A DNA stretch of 64,000 bases from Actinoplanes sp. NBRC 103695 (GTDB lineage Bacteria > Actinomycetota > Actinomycetes > Mycobacteriales > Micromonosporaceae): positions 1 through 64,000 of the forward strand of contig NZ_BSTL01000037.1 in assembly GCF_030269485.1 (NCBI RefSeq), written 5' to 3'. The position numbers and the translations under genes were made by a program. Below, one piece after another: positions 51,983-61,291 of this stretch; the stretch's first letter is position 1; every line of letters begins with the position of its first letter. The notes below the pieces were generated by a model, which did no database searches, had not been told where the DNA came from, and saw nothing but the letters and a program-made list of their open reading frames with translations.

Positions 51983-54900
51983 CCGTTCAGGTCGTAGGCG
52001 CGGAGGATGGTCACCGTTCCGGTGTTGCCGTGCGAGTCAGTCACGGTCGCGCGCAGGGAGACGTGGCCCGGGCCGGCCGGGTGCCGCAGCGTGATGCGAC
52101 GGCCCTTGACCGGCGCGGCGGTCCAGGTGGCGCCGTCGTCGTAGGAGATCTCCGCGGCGATGCGGCGCGTCTCCCCGGCGCCCGGGTAGGAGCGGACGCT
52201 CACCGGCACGGTGAACCGCTGCCCGCCCGGCGCGCCGCCGCCCGCGTCCAGCCGGGGCTCGAAGTGCGGTGCCGAGAGCGGCAGCAGCGTACGGGCCGCG
52301 TCGCTGTGCGCGGAGGTGAACTCCCAGGTCGCTTCGACACGGGTACTCGAGGTGAAGCCAGCCGGGGGCGTGCCGGTCATCGCGAGGCGGTAACGCCCCG
52401 GCTCGGGCGGCAGCGGGAAGCGGCCGTTCGCGTCGGCGGCGATCTCGCCGGGAACGTCGAGGCGGCTCATCGTCGTTGCGTACGAACCGGCCGGGATCCA
52501 GCCGACGTTGCCCGCGCTGTCGCCGAACAGCGCGTACCGGGCCGGCGCGGCCACCGTGTCGTCGGCGTACCGAGCCAGATCGGCGCCCTCGCCGACCGGG
52601 GTGAGAGCCGGGCCGTACACCGGCCGCCACGGCGCGAGCCGCTCGACGGTCCCGAGGCGACGGCCGATCGGCGGGGAGGCCGCGGTCCACCTGTTCGCGT
52701 AGGTGGGCGTGCGCTCGTCGAACCGGTAGGCCCCGAGGAGGCCGTCGGCCCGGGCCGGGAAGAACGTCCGGACCTGTCTGGCGCCGGTGAGCTCGACCCC
52801 CTGGCCGGCGCCCTGCTCCCGGCGACGGGCAGAGTACAAGAACGCCCATTGGAGGTACGCGTTGCCGGGCTCGACCGCGGGCGGCGTGACCTCGGACTCG
52901 GCCAGCGTCGTCACGTCGACGTGGCGGGTCCAGCCGGTCGGCAGCCGATCCGTGAAGTACGAGCCCAGTGGGTAGACGCGGGCGTCGGCCGCGCCGGGGG
53001 CGGTGGTCCAGGTGCTCATCAGGTAGCCCCACAGCTCACCCTTGGCCGGCGGCGGCCCGGCCACGCCCACCCGGTGCGCGAACGTGGTGAACCCGCCGCA
53101 GCAGGCGCTGAACGAGTAGCTCATGCCCCAGCCCTGCGCGCTGCGGTTCTCCACTGAGTAGCCGCCCAGCGCCTCGGTCACGCCGTCGTCGCCGACCGGG
53201 CGCACGTCGATCGGGCTCGCCTCGCGGGCGTCCAGCGTGAGCTCCTGGTCGTGGTCGGCGTTGATCTCGGGCAGCCACAGGTCCGCGCTGCTGTCCGCGC
53301 CGAAGACGGAGGCGACCATCGCGTACCGGCCCCGCGGCAGGCGCAGCTGGACGACGCCGTTCTCGTCGGGGCGTGGGTGTGTCTGGTACTGGTACGCGTC
53401 CTTGCGGGCGAAGCTCGTGAACAGCGACCGCGCGGGCGCGCCGTCGGTGTCCAGGATCTGCACGCTCAGGTCGTACGCCTCGGCCTCGTTGAGAATCTCG
53501 AAGGGTGTCCGCACCCGGGTGTCACCGGAGGCGGCGACCACGGCCCCGTCGACCCGACCGTACGTCGCGCCGAGAGCGCCCGTGTCGGCCTCGACCCGGA
53601 CCCCGGCCGTGGCGCCGGGTTCGATCGTGACCCGCGACGGTGTGACGGTGAAGGCGCCGGCCGGGGCGGGGCTGTCGATCGTCAGGTCGAGGGTGACCGC
53701 GTCCGGGCCGGCGTTGGCATAGGTCACCGTACGCTCGATCGGCTTGTCGTCGGTGTGCGGCCAGCGCTGCGTCCCGAAGGAGAGGCCGACCGGCGAGGCC
53801 ACGACCCGCGTGTGGATCGCCCGGGCGAGATCGACCCGGCCAGCGCCCTGGGTCAGGACCGGCACGCCGGCCGTGGGCTCGGCCGAGGCCATCAGCGCCG
53901 CCTTGATGCGCTCGCCGGTCCAGTCCGGATGCTGCTGCGCGAGGAGCGCGGCCGCGCCCGCGGCGTGCGGGGTGGCCATCGAGGTGCCGGACATCGCGAC
54001 GTGGGTGTCGTCGACGGGCGTGCCGAGGGTGCCGTGCGCGGCCTTCGCGGCGGCGATGCCCACACCCGGCGCGGAGATCTCCGGTTTGATCGCGCCACCG
54101 TCGGCGCGGGGGCCGCGGCTGGAGAACGCGGCCGCCTCGTCATCACGGTCGACGGCCGCCACGGCCAGGGCAGCGTCCGCCGAGGCCGGGCTGGACACCG
54201 TCGACTCGTACGGCCCGTCGTTGCCCGCCGCGACGACGAACAGCATCCCCTTCTCCGCCGAGTAGCGCTCAACGGCCTGCTCGAGCGGGTCGAGGCCGGG
54301 AGAGTCGGCACCACCCAGGCTCAGGTTGACGATCTTCGCGCCACGGGCGGCGGCCCAGTCGACGCCCGCCAGGATCGCCGAGTCCGGGCAGTACCGGTCC
54401 GGGCAGACCTTGCCGATCAGAAGCCGCGCGTCCGGAGCGACACCCCGGTAGGTGGCGCCGTCGCTCGCGATGGTGGACGCGACGTGGGTGCCGTGCCCGA
54501 CCTTGTCGTCGGTGTCCGACCCGCCGGTGAGGTCGGCCGACTCGGCGATCCGGCCGGCCAGGTCCGGGTGGGTGGCGTCGACGCCGCTGTCCAGGACCGC
54601 GACCTTCACCCCGGCGCCGGTGTAGCCGGCGGCCCACGCGACCGGCGCGCCGATCTGCGGCACGCTACGGTCGAGGCTCACCGCCCGCTTACCGTCGAGC
54701 CAGATCCTCGTGCCCGCCTTCGCCGCCGCGAGCGCCGCAGCGCCGTTCCCCACCGGCGAGACCGACCGTCCGTTCTGGACCAGGACCGGGGTGTTCCCGC
54801 GGTACCCGAACTCCTCGAGCGCGGTGACGTCGAACAGCCGCCGGTCGACCCGCCCCGAGGCGATGGCGGGCTCCTGGTCGGCCGGGACGACGAACGTGTG

Positions 54901-55107
54901 CCCGTCCTCCACAGTGGTCCGGTAGGCGACGTTCCGGCGGCCCGGCCCCGGATCCAGCCGGACCGGCCGGTCGGGGGCGAGCGTGACCCGGTCGCCGGTG
55001 ATCAGCGTGATCGCCTCGACGGCCGGTGCGGGCGCCGCGGACGCGGGCGGGGTGGGTGCCAGCGTCGCGACGAGGACGGCCGCGGCCAGCGGCGGGAGCA
55101 CGCGCAT
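51979..55107 (-). CDS. Large secreted S8 subtilase (first of a tandem pair)
   Basis: 1042 residues from ATG 55107. Signal peptide MRVLPPLAAAVLVATLAPTP then PASAAPAPA. Propeptide EAITLITGDRVTLAPDRPVR. Catalytic Asp173 (VAVLDSGVD), His205 (VGHGTHVAS), Asn296 (VAAGN) and Ser376 (MSGTSMATPH). The C-terminal region is built like its downstream neighbour (closing SLRATVTDSHGNTGTVTIL, RAYDLNG). The two are clear paralogues over the whole length and translationally coupled. The central part of the C-terminal region differs most (YSFSACCGGFTTFAHRVGVA here), suggesting different surfaces or substrates. Confidence 0.93.
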   Translation of the reverse strand: MRVLPPLAAAVLVATLAPTPPASAAPAPAVEAITLITGDRVTLAPDRPVRLDPGPGRRNVAYRTTVEDGHTFVVPADQEPAIASGRVDRRLFDVTALEEFGYRGNTPVLVQNGRSVSPVGNGAAALAAAKAGTRIWLDGKRAVSLDRSVPQIGAPVAWAAGYTGAGVKVAVLDSGVDATHPDLAGRIAESADLTGGSDTDDKVGHGTHVASTIASDGATYRGVAPDARLLIGKVCPDRYCPDSAILAGVDWAAARGAKIVNLSLGGADSPGLDPLEQAVERYSAEKGMLFVVAAGNDGPYESTVSSPASADAALAVAAVDRDDEAAAFSSRGPRADGGAIKPEISAPGVGIAAAKAAHGTLGTPVDDTHVAMSGTSMATPHAAGAAALLAQQHPDWTGERIKAALMASAEPTAGVPVLTQGAGRVDLARAIHTRVVASPVGLSFGTQRWPHTDDKPIERTVTYANAGPDAVTLDLTIDSPAPAGAFTVTPSRVTIEPGATAGVRVEADTGALGATYGRVDGAVVAASGDTRVRTPFEILNEAEAYDLSVQILDTDGAPARSLFTSFARKDAYQYQTHPRPDENGVVQLRLPRGRYAMVASVFGADSSADLWLPEINADHDQELTLDAREASPIDVRPVGDDGVTEALGGYSVENRSAQGWGMSYSFSACCGGFTTFAHRVGVAGPPPAKGELWGYLMSTWTTAPGAADARVYPLGSYFTDRLPTGWTRHVDVTTLAESEVTPPAVEPGNAYLQWAFLYSARRREQGAGQGVELTGARQVRTFFPARADGLLGAYRFDERTPTYANRWTAASPPIGRRLGTVERLAPWRPVYGPALTPVGEGADLARYADDTVAAPARYALFGDSAGNVGWIPAGSYATTMSRLDVPGEIAADANGRFPLPPEPGRYRLAMTGTPPAGFTSSTRVEATWEFTSAHSDAARTLLPLSAPHFEPRLDAGGGAPGGQRFTVPVSVRSYPGAGETRRIAAEISYDDGATWTAAPVKGRRITLRHPAGPGHVSLRATVTDSHGNTGTVTILRAYDLNG

Positions 55108-55471
55108 GCGCCCACTTCAGCCTATCCATCGATGTAAGTCAATAAGTAACCTTTACTGTCGTGCGATTCGCGTCCTGGCTACGACGACCATCGCCGCAGG
55201 GCGGGTGCCGCGCGACGTCGGCCCTTGTCGAACGATCGACGACCATGCCGACCACTCAACGGAGCCGGGGCCAGAGAGCCACGCACGTCGATCGTCAGCC
55301 GAGACACATCAGGGTCTCTCGAAACCGTCCCACTTCATCTCGCAAGCCACGGACCTGCTGCCCGGCTCAGGCACCGCCCGGACCAGGTCAACAGGCCGGC
55401 TCAGCACGCGAGTTCCTCCCCTGCTCGCAACCCCTGACGCTAACCTCGCCGCCGGGGCTTTGATCTACGCC
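55108..55471. other. 364-bp upstream region of the subtilase pair, no gene recognised
   Basis: On the minus strand, an AT-richer patch with TTACTTATTGACTTACATCG lies within about 50 bases of ATG 55107 and probably contains the promoter, but I cannot fix the boxes. The remainder up to the LacI gene end shows only shadow frames. Confidence 0.35.
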
Positions 55472-56473
55472 TCAGGCTGCGGGTGGCGCGGTCGTTCCTC
55501 TGATGATCAGCTGGGGTGCGACGATCAAGGCTCGGTTGGTGAGTTCGCTGCCGTCGATGCGGGCGATCGCGCGGTCGACGGCCAGCCTCGTCATCTCGGT
55601 GGTGTCTTGGGCGATCGTGGTCAGGTTGATGTGGGCGAGGCGGGCGAGGTGGCTGTCGTCGTAGCCGACGACGCTGATGTCTTCCGGGACGCGCAGGCCG
55701 GCGCGGGTCAGGACGTCGAGGACACCTGTTGCGCTGCGGTCGTTGAAGACCGTGATCGCGGTCGGCCGGTCTCCCTCGTCGAGCAGGCGGCGGGCCGCTG
55801 CGGCGCCGTCTTCCTCTGAAAGGCCACCTTCGATGATGCGGTTGTGAGTATCCAGACTGTGCGCGGCCATCGCTTCGCGGTATCCGCGCCGCCGGTCCGC
55901 CGCGCCGGGCGCACGTCCGCCGTCGATGTGGGCGATGCGCTGGTGGCCCAGCCCGTTCAGGTACTCGACGGCCTGGCGCAGTCCTTCGTCGTCGGCGGTA
56001 CGGATGACGTCGGTGACCCGGACGTTGCGGGCCAGGACGATGACCGGCAGCCGGGCCGCGAGCTTGGCCAGCTCGGCAGCCGGTGTCCGCGGCCCGCACA
56101 TGATCAGGGCCTCGCACCGGTCTTGGAGCATCCCTGCGGTCGCCTCGGCCTCGTCCCGGTCCGGGGTGACGGCGCTGAGCGCCAGCTCGTACCCGCGGTC
56201 GCGGGCGGCCGTGTACAGCGCAGTGACCAGGTCGAGGTGGAAGGCGTGCTGGATGCCGAACACGACGCCGAGCAGCCGGCTGCGGCCGCTGCGCAACAAT
56301 CTCGCCCGGCTGTCCGGGTGATAGCCGAGCTGGTCGGCGGCCTGGAGGACCCGGCGCCGCGTTTCGGGGCCGGCACCGGGCTCGTCGCGCATCACCAGAG
56401 ACACCAGCGACTTGGACACCCCGGCGTGAGCGGCTACGTCGGCAAGGGTCGGCCGGGCCTCTGCGTTCGCCAT
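55472..56473 (-). CDS. LacI-family transcriptional repressor
   Basis: 333 residues from ATG 56473 (GTG 56479 also open). The HTH and hinge are textbook: TLADVAAHAGVSKSLVSLVM then GAGPETRRRVLQAADQLGYH. The periplasmic-binding-protein-like domain follows (LLGVVFGIQHAFHLDLVTAL, AITVFNDRSATGVLDVLTRA, VPEDISVVGYDDSHLARLAH). It is divergent from the Gfo/Idh/MocA operon. Two perfect 12-bp palindromes in the gap are its probable operators. The effector is likely a sugar or polyol handled by that operon (inference). Confidence 0.92.
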   Translation of the reverse strand: MANAEARPTLADVAAHAGVSKSLVSLVMRDEPGAGPETRRRVLQAADQLGYHPDSRARLLRSGRSRLLGVVFGIQHAFHLDLVTALYTAARDRGYELALSAVTPDRDEAEATAGMLQDRCEALIMCGPRTPAAELAKLAARLPVIVLARNVRVTDVIRTADDEGLRQAVEYLNGLGHQRIAHIDGGRAPGAADRRRGYREAMAAHSLDTHNRIIEGGLSEEDGAAAARRLLDEGDRPTAITVFNDRSATGVLDVLTRAGLRVPEDISVVGYDDSHLARLAHINLTTIAQDTTEMTRLAVDRAIARIDGSELTNRALIVAPQLIIRGTTAPPAA

Positions 56474-56489
56474 CTGCACATCGTATGAC

Positions 56490-56561
56490 TGGAACGTTCC
56501 AGGGCCAACTCTTGACGCCGCCTACCGCCGTGGCTCACCCTCGATCGCATGGAACGTTCCA
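56490..56561. promoter_or_regulatory. Two perfect LacI operators, 60 bp apart
   Basis: TGGAACGTTCCA occurs at 56490-56501 and again at 56550-56561. The second copy includes the last two bases of the ATG start codon of the dehydrogenase gene. The centre-to-centre distance is 60 bp. This fits autoregulation plus repression of the divergent operon. Confidence 0.85.
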
Positions 56562-57544
56562 GTGAGATCGGTGTTGCAGTGATCGGAGCGGGCCGGATGG
56601 GCCTGTTCCACGCGGAGACCGTGAGTCGGCGCTTGCCCGGCGCTCGGCTGGTGGCCGTCGCCGATCCGGTGGGCGGCGAGGACCTCGGCGCTGACCGGCA
56701 CTACACCGATGCTGACCAGGTGTGGGCCGACTCAGAGGTCGACGCGGTAGTGATCGCCGCCCCGGCGCGGTTGCACGCCGACCTCGTCGTCGCGGCGGCT
56801 CGAGCGGGAAAGAGCGTGTTCTGCGAGAAGCCGATGTCGCTGACCTTGGACGACGCCGACCGCGCCGTCGCTGCGGCACAGGTTGCGGGGGTGGTGTTGC
56901 AAGTGGGTTTCCAGCGGCGGTTCGCCGCCGACTGGGCGGCTGCCCGGGCTCTGCTGGACGCCGGCCAGATCGGTACGCCGCGGCTGCTGCGGTCGCTGAC
57001 TCGCGACCCCGGCGGCTTCGATCCAGCCCGCGTCCCACCGAACACGATCTTCTTCGAGACGCTCATCCACGACTTCGACGTGCTGCGGTTCCTCAACCCG
57101 GGCGCGGCCGCCGTCGAGGTGTACGCCGTCGCCGAGGCGCTGGTCGAGCCGCAGTGGCGCGACCGCGGTCTCCGCGACACAGCCGCGGTCATGGTCAAGT
57201 TCGACAACGGCGCGACCGGCTTCGCCGAGGCTTGCTTCCAGACCACCTACGGCCACGACGTTCGCGCCGAGGTGTTCGGCTCGGCGGGCACCGCGACGGT
57301 GGGCGACGCACGCCGCACCGCGATGACCTTTTCCGGTTCCGGCGGGCGCACGATCGCCACCGTGCAGAGCGACCAAGAGCTGTTCGGCGCTGCCTACGTC
57401 GCCGAGCTCACCGCGTTCATCGAGGCCGTCCGCACCGGCACACCGCCACTGGTCACTGGCCACGACGCACGCGAGGCTCTCGCAATCGCCCTCGCTGCCG
57501 CCGAGTCGGCGGCCTGCGGCCAGCCTGTGCGGGTGACGGCGTGA
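56549..57544 (+). CDS. Gfo/Idh/MocA-family dehydrogenase (inositol-2-dehydrogenase-like)
   Basis: 331 residues from ATG 56549, which lies within an operator. The Rossmann domain reads GVAVIGAGRMGLFHAETVSR, DAVVIAAPARLHADLVVAAA and the signature CEKPMSLTLDDADRAV with the catalytic-domain Lys. The C-terminal part includes FFETLIHDFDVLRFLNPGAA (His of the HxxD motif), so the catalytic set of the family is present. Expected reaction: NAD(P)-dependent oxidation of an inositol or sugar. It overlaps the isomerase gene by GTGA and forms a LacI-controlled operon with it. Confidence 0.9.
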   Translation: MERSSEIGVAVIGAGRMGLFHAETVSRRLPGARLVAVADPVGGEDLGADRHYTDADQVWADSEVDAVVIAAPARLHADLVVAAARAGKSVFCEKPMSLTLDDADRAVAAAQVAGVVLQVGFQRRFAADWAAARALLDAGQIGTPRLLRSLTRDPGGFDPARVPPNTIFFETLIHDFDVLRFLNPGAAAVEVYAVAEALVEPQWRDRGLRDTAAVMVKFDNGATGFAEACFQTTYGHDVRAEVFGSAGTATVGDARRTAMTFSGSGGRTIATVQSDQELFGAAYVAELTAFIEAVRTGTPPLVTGHDAREALAIALAAAESAACGQPVRVTA

Positions 57545-58326
57545 CCGGCTTCCGCTTGGCCGTCTGCGCCGAGATGATGTTCCTCGACCTGCCGTTCCCC
57601 GAGCGCGTCGCGCGGATCGCCGAACTCGGGTTCGAGGCCGAGATGTGGAACTGGGCCGATAAGGACATCGACGCTCTGGTCAAGACCGGCGCGACCGTGT
57701 CGTCGATGACCGGCTACCTGACCGGCACGCTCGCCGACCCCGCCGGCGCCGATGAACTCCTGCGGACCGCACAACAGTCCTTGCAGATCGCCGAGCGCCT
57801 CGACTGCCCGCGGCTCAACATCCACGGCACCGGACTGGACGGCCAAGGACTCCCGGTGGTGCCGGCCGCCGTCGTGACACCGCAGATGTGGCTCACCGCC
57901 GCCCATACCCTGGCCCGACTGGCCGAGCTGGGCGAACGAGCCGGCCGCGTCTTCACCCTGGAAAACCTGAACACTGCCGTCGACCACCCCGGCACACCCT
58001 TCGCGCGAGCCGAGGACACTCTCGCCCTCGTCGAAGCCGTCGGTAGCCCTCACCTACGACTCAACCTCGACCTCTACCACGCGCAAATCGGCGAGGGGAA
58101 CCTCATCCAACTGGTGGAGCGGGCACTGCCGTTCATCGGCGAGATCCAGGTCGCGGACGTGCCCGGCCGGCAAGAGCCCGGTACCGGCGAGATCCACTAT
58201 CCGGCGGTGGCCTCGGCGCTCGACCGCCTCGGTTACCAGGGAGTGGTCGCCCTGGAAGGCTGGGCATCTGATGACTCCGAGATGGCACTCCAGCGGTTCC
58301 GCGAGGCCTTCGCCACCGTGAACTAA
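57541..58326 (+). CDS. Hydroxypyruvate isomerase-like TIM-barrel isomerase
   Basis: 261 residues from GTG 57541, overlapping the previous stop. FRLAVCAEMMFLDLPFPERV, EAEMWNWADKDIDALVKTGA and GRVFTLENLNTAVDHPGTPF (metal-binding Glu), then LRLNLDLYHAQIGEGNLIQL, EIQVADVPGRQEPGTGEIHY and LEGWASDDSEMALQRFREAF follow the AP-endonuclease-2/hydroxypyruvate isomerase family closely. With the dehydrogenase it suggests catabolism of an inositol- or sugar-acid-like compound. The length matches the family (about 260). Confidence 0.88.
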   Translation: MTGFRLAVCAEMMFLDLPFPERVARIAELGFEAEMWNWADKDIDALVKTGATVSSMTGYLTGTLADPAGADELLRTAQQSLQIAERLDCPRLNIHGTGLDGQGLPVVPAAVVTPQMWLTAAHTLARLAELGERAGRVFTLENLNTAVDHPGTPFARAEDTLALVEAVGSPHLRLNLDLYHAQIGEGNLIQLVERALPFIGEIQVADVPGRQEPGTGEIHYPAVASALDRLGYQGVVALEGWASDDSEMALQRFREAFATVN

Positions 58327-58371
58327 CGAGGGCTGCCGCCGCGGCGGTACCTTCAACATCACCTCGGATCG

Positions 58372-58749
58372 TTACCACGAGCCGCTGCACGGTTCCGTAT
58401 AGAGCTGGGAGCCGGCGACGGCGGGGTCGGCCACCCGGCCGGCGTGGTTGAGTTCGACGCCGAGCAGGGCGCCCTCGGCGTGCACCGCGTCGGCCAGGGC
58501 ACGCAACCCGGGAACGATGTGATCGCCGGCGGCGCCGAGCTGCCGCACCCGGCCCCGGCCGTCGGCGCGTACGTAGGTCGCCTCGGTGAAGACGAGCGCT
58601 GTGCCTCCCGCGGCCCGCGCTCTCAGATAGTCGATGTAGCGATCGGTCACCCGGCCGTCAGGTGTGCCGTTGTTGCGCTCCATCGGCGGCATGACCACCC
58701 GGTTGCGGAGCCGGTGCCCGCCGAGTTGGAGCGGTTCGCCGAGTTTCAC
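58372..58749 (-). pseudogene. NADH:flavin oxidoreductase (old yellow enzyme), N-terminal third only
   Basis: GTG 58749 overlaps the LivF stop (GTGA). The frame reads VKLGEPLQLGGHRLRNRVVM then PPMERNNGTPDGRVTDRYID, GGTALVFTEATYVRADGRGR and GVELNHAGRVADPAVAGSQL. This is the OYE barrel start up to the (Q)LxHAGR active-site strand. It then stops at YTEPCSGSW, about 125 residues against a normal 350 or more. It was the last gene of the Liv-type operon and has lost its 3' two thirds. Confidence 0.75.
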
Positions 58750-59489
58750 AGGCCGAGATAGATGCGGCGCACCTGCGGGTCGTGGCGCAGTTCGGCGGAG
58801 GTGCCGCTCATCGCCACCTCGCCGTTCTCCACGACCAGGCAGCTGCTGGTGGCCTCGAAGGTCAGCTTGGCGTTCTGCTCGACCAGCAGCAGGCTGAGCC
58901 CCTCGGTGCGCAGCCGCTGCAGCACGGCGAGGATGTCCTCGACCAGCTTCGGCGAGAGTCCCATGGACGGCTCGTCGAGCAGCAGCAGCCGGGGACGGGA
59001 CATCAGCGCGCGCCCGATGGCGAGCATCTGCTGCTGGCCGCCGGACAGCGCGCCGGCCAGCCGGTGCCGCATCTCGCCGAGCACCGGGAACAGCTCGTAC
59101 ACCTCGCCGAGGGTCGCTCGGGTCTCGGCGTTCCACTTGCGGGCGTACGCGCCGAGCAGAAGGTTCTTCTCGACCGGCAGACCGGCGAAGACGTGGCGGC
59201 CTTCCGGCACGTACCCGATGCCGTGGTGGACCATGGAACGGGCGTTCACCCGGCTCAGGTCGATGTCGCCGAAGCGCAGCGTGGCGACCCGGCGTGGGAT
59301 GAGGCCCATCACGGCCTTGAGCGTCGACGTCTTGCCGGCGCCGTTGGCGCCGATCACCCCGATGGCCTCCCCCGCCGGTACGGAGAAGCTGAGCTCGCGT
59401 ACGGCGCAGACGCCGCCGTAGTGGACGGTGAGCCCTTCGACGGTGAGGGCCCGGCTGGTGCTGGTCGACGACTGGGACAGCGCGGTCAT
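58746..59489 (-). CDS. livF: Branched-chain-amino-acid-type ABC transporter ATPase LivF
   Basis: 247 residues; ATG 59489 overlaps the upstream stop (ATGA). Walker A GVIGANGAGKTSTLKAVMGL, LivF-type Q region IGYVPEGRHVFAGLPVEKNL, signature ALSGGQQQMLAIGRALMSRP and Walker B LLLLDEPSMGLSPKLVEDIL. The protein ends VRRIYLGL, as LivF proteins do. It energises the HAAT-type importer encoded upstream together with the LivG half of the fusion protein. Confidence 0.93.
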   Translation of the reverse strand: MTALSQSSTSTSRALTVEGLTVHYGGVCAVRELSFSVPAGEAIGVIGANGAGKTSTLKAVMGLIPRRVATLRFGDIDLSRVNARSMVHHGIGYVPEGRHVFAGLPVEKNLLLGAYARKWNAETRATLGEVYELFPVLGEMRHRLAGALSGGQQQMLAIGRALMSRPRLLLLDEPSMGLSPKLVEDILAVLQRLRTEGLSLLLVEQNAKLTFEATSSCLVVENGEVAMSGTSAELRHDPQVRRIYLGL

Positions 59490-61291
59490 GCGGTCACCTC
59501 CGGGACGGACGGCAGATCGTCGGTGCTCATCGAGTCGCCGAGGTACGCCTCGATGACGGCGGGGGTCGCGGCGACGTCGGCGGGCTCGCCCTCGGCGATG
59601 ACGCGGCCGCCGGCCAGGACGGTGATCCGTTCGCACAGGGACATGACCAGTCCCATGTTGTGCTCGATGACGATCACGGTGATGCCGCTGTCGCGGATGG
59701 ATCGGACGATCTCGCTGAGCTGGCGTACCTCCTCGCCGTTGAGGCCGGCGGCCGGCTCGTCCAGCAGCAGCAGCGACGGGGCGGCGGCCACCGCGCGGGC
59801 GATCTCGACGCGGCGCTGGATGCCGTACGGCAGCGATCGGGGCGGGGACTGCGCGAACTCGGTGAGCCCGTACCGGTCGAGCAGGTCACCGGCCTGCCGC
59901 CGCAGTGCCCGGTCCTGCCGCAGGATGCTGATCGGCCCGAGCAGGTAACGCCAGCTGGCGAGGGTGGGACTGCGGTCGAGAGCGACGAGGACGTTCTCCT
60001 CGACGGTGAGGTCGCCGAACAGCCGCAGGTTCTGGAAGGTGCGGGACATTCCGGCCCGGGCCAGCCGGTACGGGCGGCTGCCGGTCATGTCCTGGCCACG
60101 GAACCGCACGTGTCCCGCGGTCGGCCGGTACAGCCCGCTCACGACGTTGAACAGCGTGGTCTTGCCGGAGCCGTTCGGCCCGACGATGCCGCGGATCTCC
60201 CCTTCGGACACGGTCAGCGACACCTCGTCCAGCGCCCGGAGCCCGCGGAACTGCATCGTCACCCCGGACACGTCCAGCATCGGGCGGCCGGAGGACCTGC
60301 TGCCGGCGGCCGGGTAGGGCTGGAAGGGGCCGAGCCGCGCGGCGGCGCCCTGCCGCTGCCGCCGGCGTGCTAGGGCGGCACGGACGCGGGCGGGCAGTCC
60401 GGCGAGGCCGGTGGGCGCGAAGACGACCACGAGCACCACGACCGCGCCGTACGCGACCTGGGCGACCGTCGGGTGGTCGACCAGCCCTTCACGGACCAGG
60501 GCGAGGCCCACCGCTCCGACCACACAGCCGATCAGGCTCTGCCGGCCGCCGATGATCACCATGCCGAGCAGCAGGAACATGTTGGCGATCCCGAAGGACT
60601 CCGGCGCGACGTAGCGGATGAGCCCGGCGTAGAGCACACCACCCACGCCGCCGTACACGCTGGCCAGGAGGAACGCCGCCATGCGCAGCTGGGGAACCTC
60701 GGCGCCCAGGGCGCCGGCGGCGAGGGAGTCGTCGCGCATGGCCCGCATGCGCCGGCCCAGCCGGGTACGGACCAGGAACAGCCCGAAGGCGAGTGCGAGG
60801 GCGAAGACGATCAGTTCCAGGTAGTAGTAGAGGTATTCGCTGTCCAGGTCGACGCCGGGCAGGGCCGGGCCCGGGATCGACGAGATTCCCTCGGCGCCGC
60901 CGGAGACCTGCGCGTTGGTGACCCAGTTGGTGAAGGCCAGGGCCAGGCCGAGGGTCACGATGCCGAGGTAGTGCGACTGCACGCGTAGCGCGGGGGTGCC
61001 GACGACCAGGCCGACCGCGACGGTGGCGGCGATGGCGAGCACGGCGGCGACCCAGAAGCCCAGGCCGGCCTTGGTGGTGAGGATGGCGGTGGCGTACGCG
61101 CCGACGCCGAAGAAGGCGACCTGGGCCAGATTGACCTGTCCCGCCACGCCCATGCACAGCCCGAGGCCGATGGCGAGGACGGCGAAGATGAGGATGACGT
61201 TGGCGACGTGGATGGCGTACGAGTCCAGGCCGTACGGCAGGAACCAGGCGCCGGCGGCGACCACCGCGACCACCGCGAGTTTCTTTCTCAT
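59486..61291 (-). CDS. LivM-LivG fusion: ABC permease and ATPase in one protein
   Basis: 601 residues from ATG 61291. Residues 1-300 are LivM-like permease with 8-9 membrane segments (VILIFAVLAIGLGLCMGVAG, VNLAQVAFFGVGAYATAILT, FLLLGMVIIGGRQSLIGCVV). A basic linker (about 300-335) leads to LivG: VSGVTMQFRGLRALDEVSL, IVGPNGSGKTTLFNVVSGLY, signature-region SLPYGIQRRVEIARAVAAAP, LLLLDEPAAGLNGEEVRQL and VIVIEHNMGLVMSLCERITV. The LivG signature is YGxQRRVEIARA, as normal for the subfamily. Overlaps with both neighbours show a tight operon. The fusion is continuous in frame. Confidence 0.93.
   Translation of the reverse strand: MRKKLAVVAVVAAGAWFLPYGLDSYAIHVANVILIFAVLAIGLGLCMGVAGQVNLAQVAFFGVGAYATAILTTKAGLGFWVAAVLAIAATVAVGLVVGTPALRVQSHYLGIVTLGLALAFTNWVTNAQVSGGAEGISSIPGPALPGVDLDSEYLYYYLELIVFALALAFGLFLVRTRLGRRMRAMRDDSLAAGALGAEVPQLRMAAFLLASVYGGVGGVLYAGLIRYVAPESFGIANMFLLLGMVIIGGRQSLIGCVVGAVGLALVREGLVDHPTVAQVAYGAVVVLVVVFAPTGLAGLPARVRAALARRRQRQGAAARLGPFQPYPAAGSRSSGRPMLDVSGVTMQFRGLRALDEVSLTVSEGEIRGIVGPNGSGKTTLFNVVSGLYRPTAGHVRFRGQDMTGSRPYRLARAGMSRTFQNLRLFGDLTVEENVLVALDRSPTLASWRYLLGPISILRQDRALRRQAGDLLDRYGLTEFAQSPPRSLPYGIQRRVEIARAVAAAPSLLLLDEPAAGLNGEEVRQLSEIVRSIRDSGITVIVIEHNMGLVMSLCERITVLAGGRVIAEGEPADVAATPAVIEAYLGDSMSTDDLPSVPEVTA

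Noticed and set aside
48854..51997. 1047-codon plus-strand open frame opposite the second subtilase
   Set aside because: Mirror frame of a high-GC gene; the sense strand has all subtilase catalytic motifs. The same applies to 53251-55137 and 45313-47400.
58327..58371. CCGCCGCGGCGG palindrome between the isomerase gene and the OYE fragment
   Set aside because: Self-complementary GC run without a loop; could be part of a bidirectional terminator but too weak to call.
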